Assembly: GCA_021787615.1 (NCBI GenBank)
Contig: JAJYLP010000004.1
Coordinates: 26,399-90,398, forward strand
Source of the DNA: Pseudomonadota bacterium
Lineage (GTDB): Bacteria; Pseudomonadota; Gammaproteobacteria; Steroidobacterales; Steroidobacteraceae
Length of the DNA stretch: 64,000 bases
Reading direction: 5' to 3'
The position numbers and the translations under genes are program-made. Positions within the stretch are counted from its first letter, which is position 1. Every line of letters begins with the position of its first letter. This document shows, piece by piece, positions 60,673 to 64,000 of the stretch. The notes beneath the pieces were generated by a model. The model worked only from the letters and a program-made list of their open reading frames with translations. It made no database searches and was not told the DNA's origin.

Positions 60673-60845
60673 CCGCGTTCGAGCCCGGGGGCGCTTTGCG
60701 GGCCGCCGGCGCGACATGGCACAATATTTGTCGTTGTTGCGGACGTCTGTAACCCTCCGGCTCAAGCTACTGTTCACGCCGTGCGCGGCGCCGTTTCCGG
60801 TGATGGGCGAATGCGGCCTAGTCCGTTGATCCAGAAGGAATTCCG

Positions 60846-61169
60846 ATGACTTTCGTGGTGACTGAAAACTGCATCAAGTGCAAGTACATGGACTGCGTGG
60901 AAGTGTGCCCCGTGGATTGCTTTCACGAGGGCCCGAACTTTCTCGTCATCGATCCGGACGAGTGCATCGATTGCACCTTGTGCGAGCCGGAGTGCCCGGC
61001 GGAGGCGATCTTCTCCGAGGAGGAGCTGCCGGACGGCCAGGAGTCATACAAGCCGCTCAATGCCGAACTCGCCAAGCAGTGGCCGGTGATCACGGAAAAG
61101 AAGGAAGCGCCCGCCGACGCCAAGGAATGGGACGGCAAGCCGGACAAACTCAAGCTCCTGGTGCGTTAG
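60846..61169 (+). CDS. fdxA: Seven-iron ferredoxin FdxA
   Basis: [55 protein letters not shown]. Confidence 0.95.
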   Translation: MTFVVTENCIKCKYMDCVEVCPVDCFHEGPNFLVIDPDECIDCTLCEPECPAEAIFSEEELPDGQESYKPLNAELAKQWPVITEKKEAPADAKEWDGKPDKLKLLVR

Positions 61170-61211
61170 CGCGCCACAGGCGGGTGTACGCGGCGAGTGC
61201 CGCGCGGGCGT

Positions 61212-62141
61212 TCAGGAGCGCGGATGGTGGCGCGAGTGCAGGTCCTTCATCCGCTCGCTGGCCACGTGCGTGTAGATCTGGGTGGTCGACAGGTCGCTGT
61301 GCCCGAGCAGGATCTGCACGACGCGCAGGTCCGCTCCGTGGTTGAGCAAGTGGGTCGCGAAGGCGTGGCGCAGGGTATGCGGTGACAGTCCCTTGGCGAT
61401 ACCCGCCTTGCGGGCGTAGCGTTTGATGATGTGCCAGAACGCCTGGCGCGTCATCCGGTCGCCCCGGCGGGTCGGAAAGAGATAATCCGTCTGGCGCTCG
61501 AGCAGGATCTCGTCGCGGGCGCCACGCACGAACTCGGTCAGCCAGCGCACCGCCTCGTCGCCGAGCGGGATCAGGCGCTCGCGATTGCCCTTGCCGAGGA
61601 TGCGGATCACGCCTTGATTGAGATTGACCTGCTCGTAGCGCAGGTTCACCAGCTCCGAGACGCGCAGCCCCGTCGCGTACAGCACCTCAAGCATCGTGCG
61701 GTCGCGACTGCCGAGCGGGTCACGCACCACGGGCGCCGCGAGCAGCGACTCGACCTCCTCTTCGGTCAGGGACTTGGGCAGGGATCGGCCGATCTTGGGC
61801 ATGGCGATCTGGGCGGTCGGATCCTCGGAGATGAGGCCCTCGCGTACCAGGTAGCGGAAGAAGCGGCGGAAACTCGACAGCTGCCGCGCGGTCGAACGAG
61901 GACGGGCGCCGGCGTGGACCCGCCAGGCGATGAAGTTCTGCAGGTCCTGACGGGAGGTCCGCACGATCGACACCCGCCGCTCGGTCAGCCAGCGGGCGAG
62001 CGCGGTGAGGTCCGCCCGATAGGCCGCCAGCGTATTGGCCGAGAGGCCGCGCTCCATCCACACGGCATCCAGAAAGCGGTTGACCGCCGGATCCGCGTCG
62101 GGGTGAGTAGGCTTGGCAATTACGGCAGAATCGTTCGACAA
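61212..62141 (-). CDS. xerD: Tyrosine recombinase XerD
   Basis: LYATGLRVSELVNLRYEQVNL; SPHTLRHAFATHLLNHGADLRVVQILLGHSDLSTTQIYTHVA. Confidence 0.94.
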   Translation of the reverse strand: MSNDSAVIAKPTHPDADPAVNRFLDAVWMERGLSANTLAAYRADLTALARWLTERRVSIVRTSRQDLQNFIAWRVHAGARPRSTARQLSSFRRFFRYLVREGLISEDPTAQIAMPKIGRSLPKSLTEEEVESLLAAPVVRDPLGSRDRTMLEVLYATGLRVSELVNLRYEQVNLNQGVIRILGKGNRERLIPLGDEAVRWLTEFVRGARDEILLERQTDYLFPTRRGDRMTRQAFWHIIKRYARKAGIAKGLSPHTLRHAFATHLLNHGADLRVVQILLGHSDLSTTQIYTHVASERMKDLHSRHHPRS

Positions 62142-62346
62142 TTTCCGTCTCGCTGCAGATCCGAGCGCCGTCCGACGATTCCCGGCCCCGTCGGCAAATA
62201 TTCCGGCGTCACGGTGGCAATCGCAGTATGGTGATCAGCCGCCAATGGGCGGCGTGATGATCATCACACTCAGGCCCTCTTGTTAACGTAATAGAGAACC
62301 CGATCACAATAGCGTCGCAGCGCTGCGTCGCTGCGCCGACCGTACG

Positions 62347-63171
62347 ATGCCGCAGGAACCGTCCGCACCTCCGCGCCCGCTGCGCACTCTTGCCCTGCTA
62401 CCGCTCAGGCTGGCCTTCACCGTATACGCCGCAGCCGTCTTCCTGGTGATGGGGCTCGGGGCGCTGCTCGCGACCAGTGCCCTGCCGGGGCTTGCCCGCC
62501 GGCGGGCCGCCGCCCGGCGCATGGCGCGGCTGCTGCTGGCCAGCGTCGGCATGCGCCCCGCCGTACGCGGCCTGGAACACCTGCCGCCGGGGCAATGCAT
62601 GATCGTCGCCAATCACGCCAGCTATCTCGACGGCCCCGTGTTCACCGCCGTACTGCCCGCGCGGTTCGGTTTCGTCATCAAGCGGGAAATGGCCAAGGTG
62701 CCGCTTGCCGGCGCATTCCTGCGGCGCCTCGGCTCGCAATTCGTCGAGCGCTTCGATCGCCGCCGCGGCGCCGCCGATGCGCTGCGCGTGCTGCGCACGG
62801 CGACCAACGGTCATTCGCTGGTGTTCTTCCCCGAAGGCACCTTCACGCCCACCCCCGGGCTGCTGAAGTTTCACAGCGGCGCGTTCACCACGGCCGTGAA
62901 GGCAGGCTGCCCGGTGGTCCCGGCCGTCGTGCGCGGCACCCGGGCCGCGCTCTCGCCGCGCGGCGAGCTGCCTCGCCCGGCGCGCATCGAGGTGCAGTTC
63001 CTCCCGCCCATCACCCCGCCGCAGGGCGCGCCGGCGCATTGCGCGGCCGTGCTGCGCGAGCAGGCGCGCGCAGCCATCCTCAGCGCGCTCGGCGAGCCGG
63101 ATCTGAGCTCACATGTTGCGCCGGTAGCGGCCGCCGACCTCGTACAGGGCGTGGGAGATCTGTCCGAGTGA
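62347..63171 (+). CDS. 1-acyl-sn-glycerol-3-phosphate acyltransferase (PlsC family)
   Basis: [18 protein letters not shown] (HX4D); [22 protein letters not shown]. Confidence 0.88.
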   Translation: MPQEPSAPPRPLRTLALLPLRLAFTVYAAAVFLVMGLGALLATSALPGLARRRAAARRMARLLLASVGMRPAVRGLEHLPPGQCMIVANHASYLDGPVFTAVLPARFGFVIKREMAKVPLAGAFLRRLGSQFVERFDRRRGAADALRVLRTATNGHSLVFFPEGTFTPTPGLLKFHSGAFTTAVKAGCPVVPAVVRGTRAALSPRGELPRPARIEVQFLPPITPPQGAPAHCAAVLREQARAAILSALGEPDLSSHVAPVAAADLVQGVGDLSE

Positions 63172-64000
63172 GCAGATCTTGACGGTCTGCATCAGCTCCT
63201 CGAACACGTTGCCGCCGTTGCGCGCGATGTTTTTCAGCCGCACGAGCGCCTGCGGCGCGCGTGTGATGTTGCGCGTCTGAAAGGCATTCACGGACGCCAC
63301 CTGAGCCTGTTTCTCCTCCTCGGTCGAGCGGATGAGCTCGGCGTGCGCATGCTCGGCTTCGGCGTCGGACTTCGACAGGAAGGTGTTGACCCCGATGATC
63401 GGCAGGGTGCCGTCGTGCTTGCGGGTCTCGTAATACAGCGACTCCTCCTGGATCTTGCCCCTCTGGTACATCGTCTCCATGGCCCCGAGCACCCCACCGC
63501 GCTCGCTGAGCGCGTCGAATTCCCGGTAGACCGCCTCCTCCACCAGGTCCGTCAGGTACTCGATGGCGAAGGATCCCTGCCAGGGATTCTGTGTCTTGTT
63601 CAAGCCGAGTTCGCGGTTGATGATGAGCTGAATGGCCACCGCCCGCCGCACGCTCTCCTCCGTCGGCGTGGTCAGCGCCTCGTCGTAAGCATTGGTGTGC
63701 AGGCTGTTGCAGTTGTCGAACAGGGCATACACGGCCTGCAGCGTGGTGCGGATGTCGTTGAAGGAGATCTCGCGCGCGTGCAGGCTTCGTCCCGAGGTCT
63801 GCACGTGGTACTTGAGCATCTGGCTGCGCGGCCCGGCGTGGTACAGATCGCGCATGGCGCGCGCCCAGATGCGCCGCGCCACGCGGCCGATGACCGCGTA
63901 CTCCGGATCCATGCCGTTGGAGAAGAAAAACGACAGGTTGGGCGCGAAATCGTCGATCTTCATGCCGCGCGCCAGGTAGTACTCGACGATCGTGAAGCCG
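63109..64000 (-). CDS. icmF: Isobutyryl/methylmalonyl-CoA mutase (IcmF-like) C-terminal part, open at right edge
   Basis: [89 protein letters not shown]. Confidence 0.85.
   Translation of the reverse strand, partial: GFTIVEYYLARGMKIDDFAPNLSFFFSNGMDPEYAVIGRVARRIWARAMRDLYHAGPRSQMLKYHVQTSGRSLHAREISFNDIRTTLQAVYALFDNCNSLHTNAYDEALTTPTEESVRRAVAIQLIINRELGLNKTQNPWQGSFAIEYLTDLVEEAVYREFDALSERGGVLGAMETMYQRGKIQEESLYYETRKHDGTLPIIGVNTFLSKSDAEAEHAHAELIRSTEEEKQAQVASVNAFQTRNITRAPQALVRLKNIARNGGNVFEELMQTVKICSLGQISHALYEVGGRYRRNM

Noticed and set aside
61212-62141. Tyrosine recombinase as the array integrase
   Set aside because: Sequence is canonical XerD-like and lies outside the last att copy, so housekeeping dimer resolution is the simpler role; a trans contribution cannot be excluded

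Overview
High-GC proteobacterial (gammaproteobacterial-like) chromosome segment. About 49 kb is ordinary core genome: TonB receptor fragment, DedA-PAP2-LssY fusion, usp, tRNA-Ser(CGA), mltF, tadA, xseA, guaB, guaA, hipBA, tagI, gcdH, der-bamB-yfgM-hisS-rodZ-pilW-rlmN-ndk-iscA-iscS, a DsrE/solute-binding/DoxDA sulfur locus, trmJ, an APC permease, suhB, secF-secD-yajC-tgt-queA, GGDEF, NUDIX, fdxA, xerD, plsC and an icmF fragment. The standout is 42951-57746. A tRNA-Leu(CAA) gene is interrupted in its anticodon by a ~231-nt group I intron. Its 3' end anchors a ~14.5-kb tandem array of five short cassettes (2.1-4.4 kb). Each cassette ends in a copy of the 20-bp tRNA 3' end (TTCGACTCCGACCTCGGGCA), and each copy is preceded at a nearly fixed 61-63 bp by a paired (G)GGGTA motif. 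Each cassette carries one toxin-antitoxin or abortive-infection module near that end (HicAB, ParDE, AbiE, VapBC, truncated VapC). No integrase is recognisable inside the array. This looks like an integron-like, tRNA-tail-delimited TA cassette array, possibly mobilised in trans. All calls come from reading the sequence; no searches were run.
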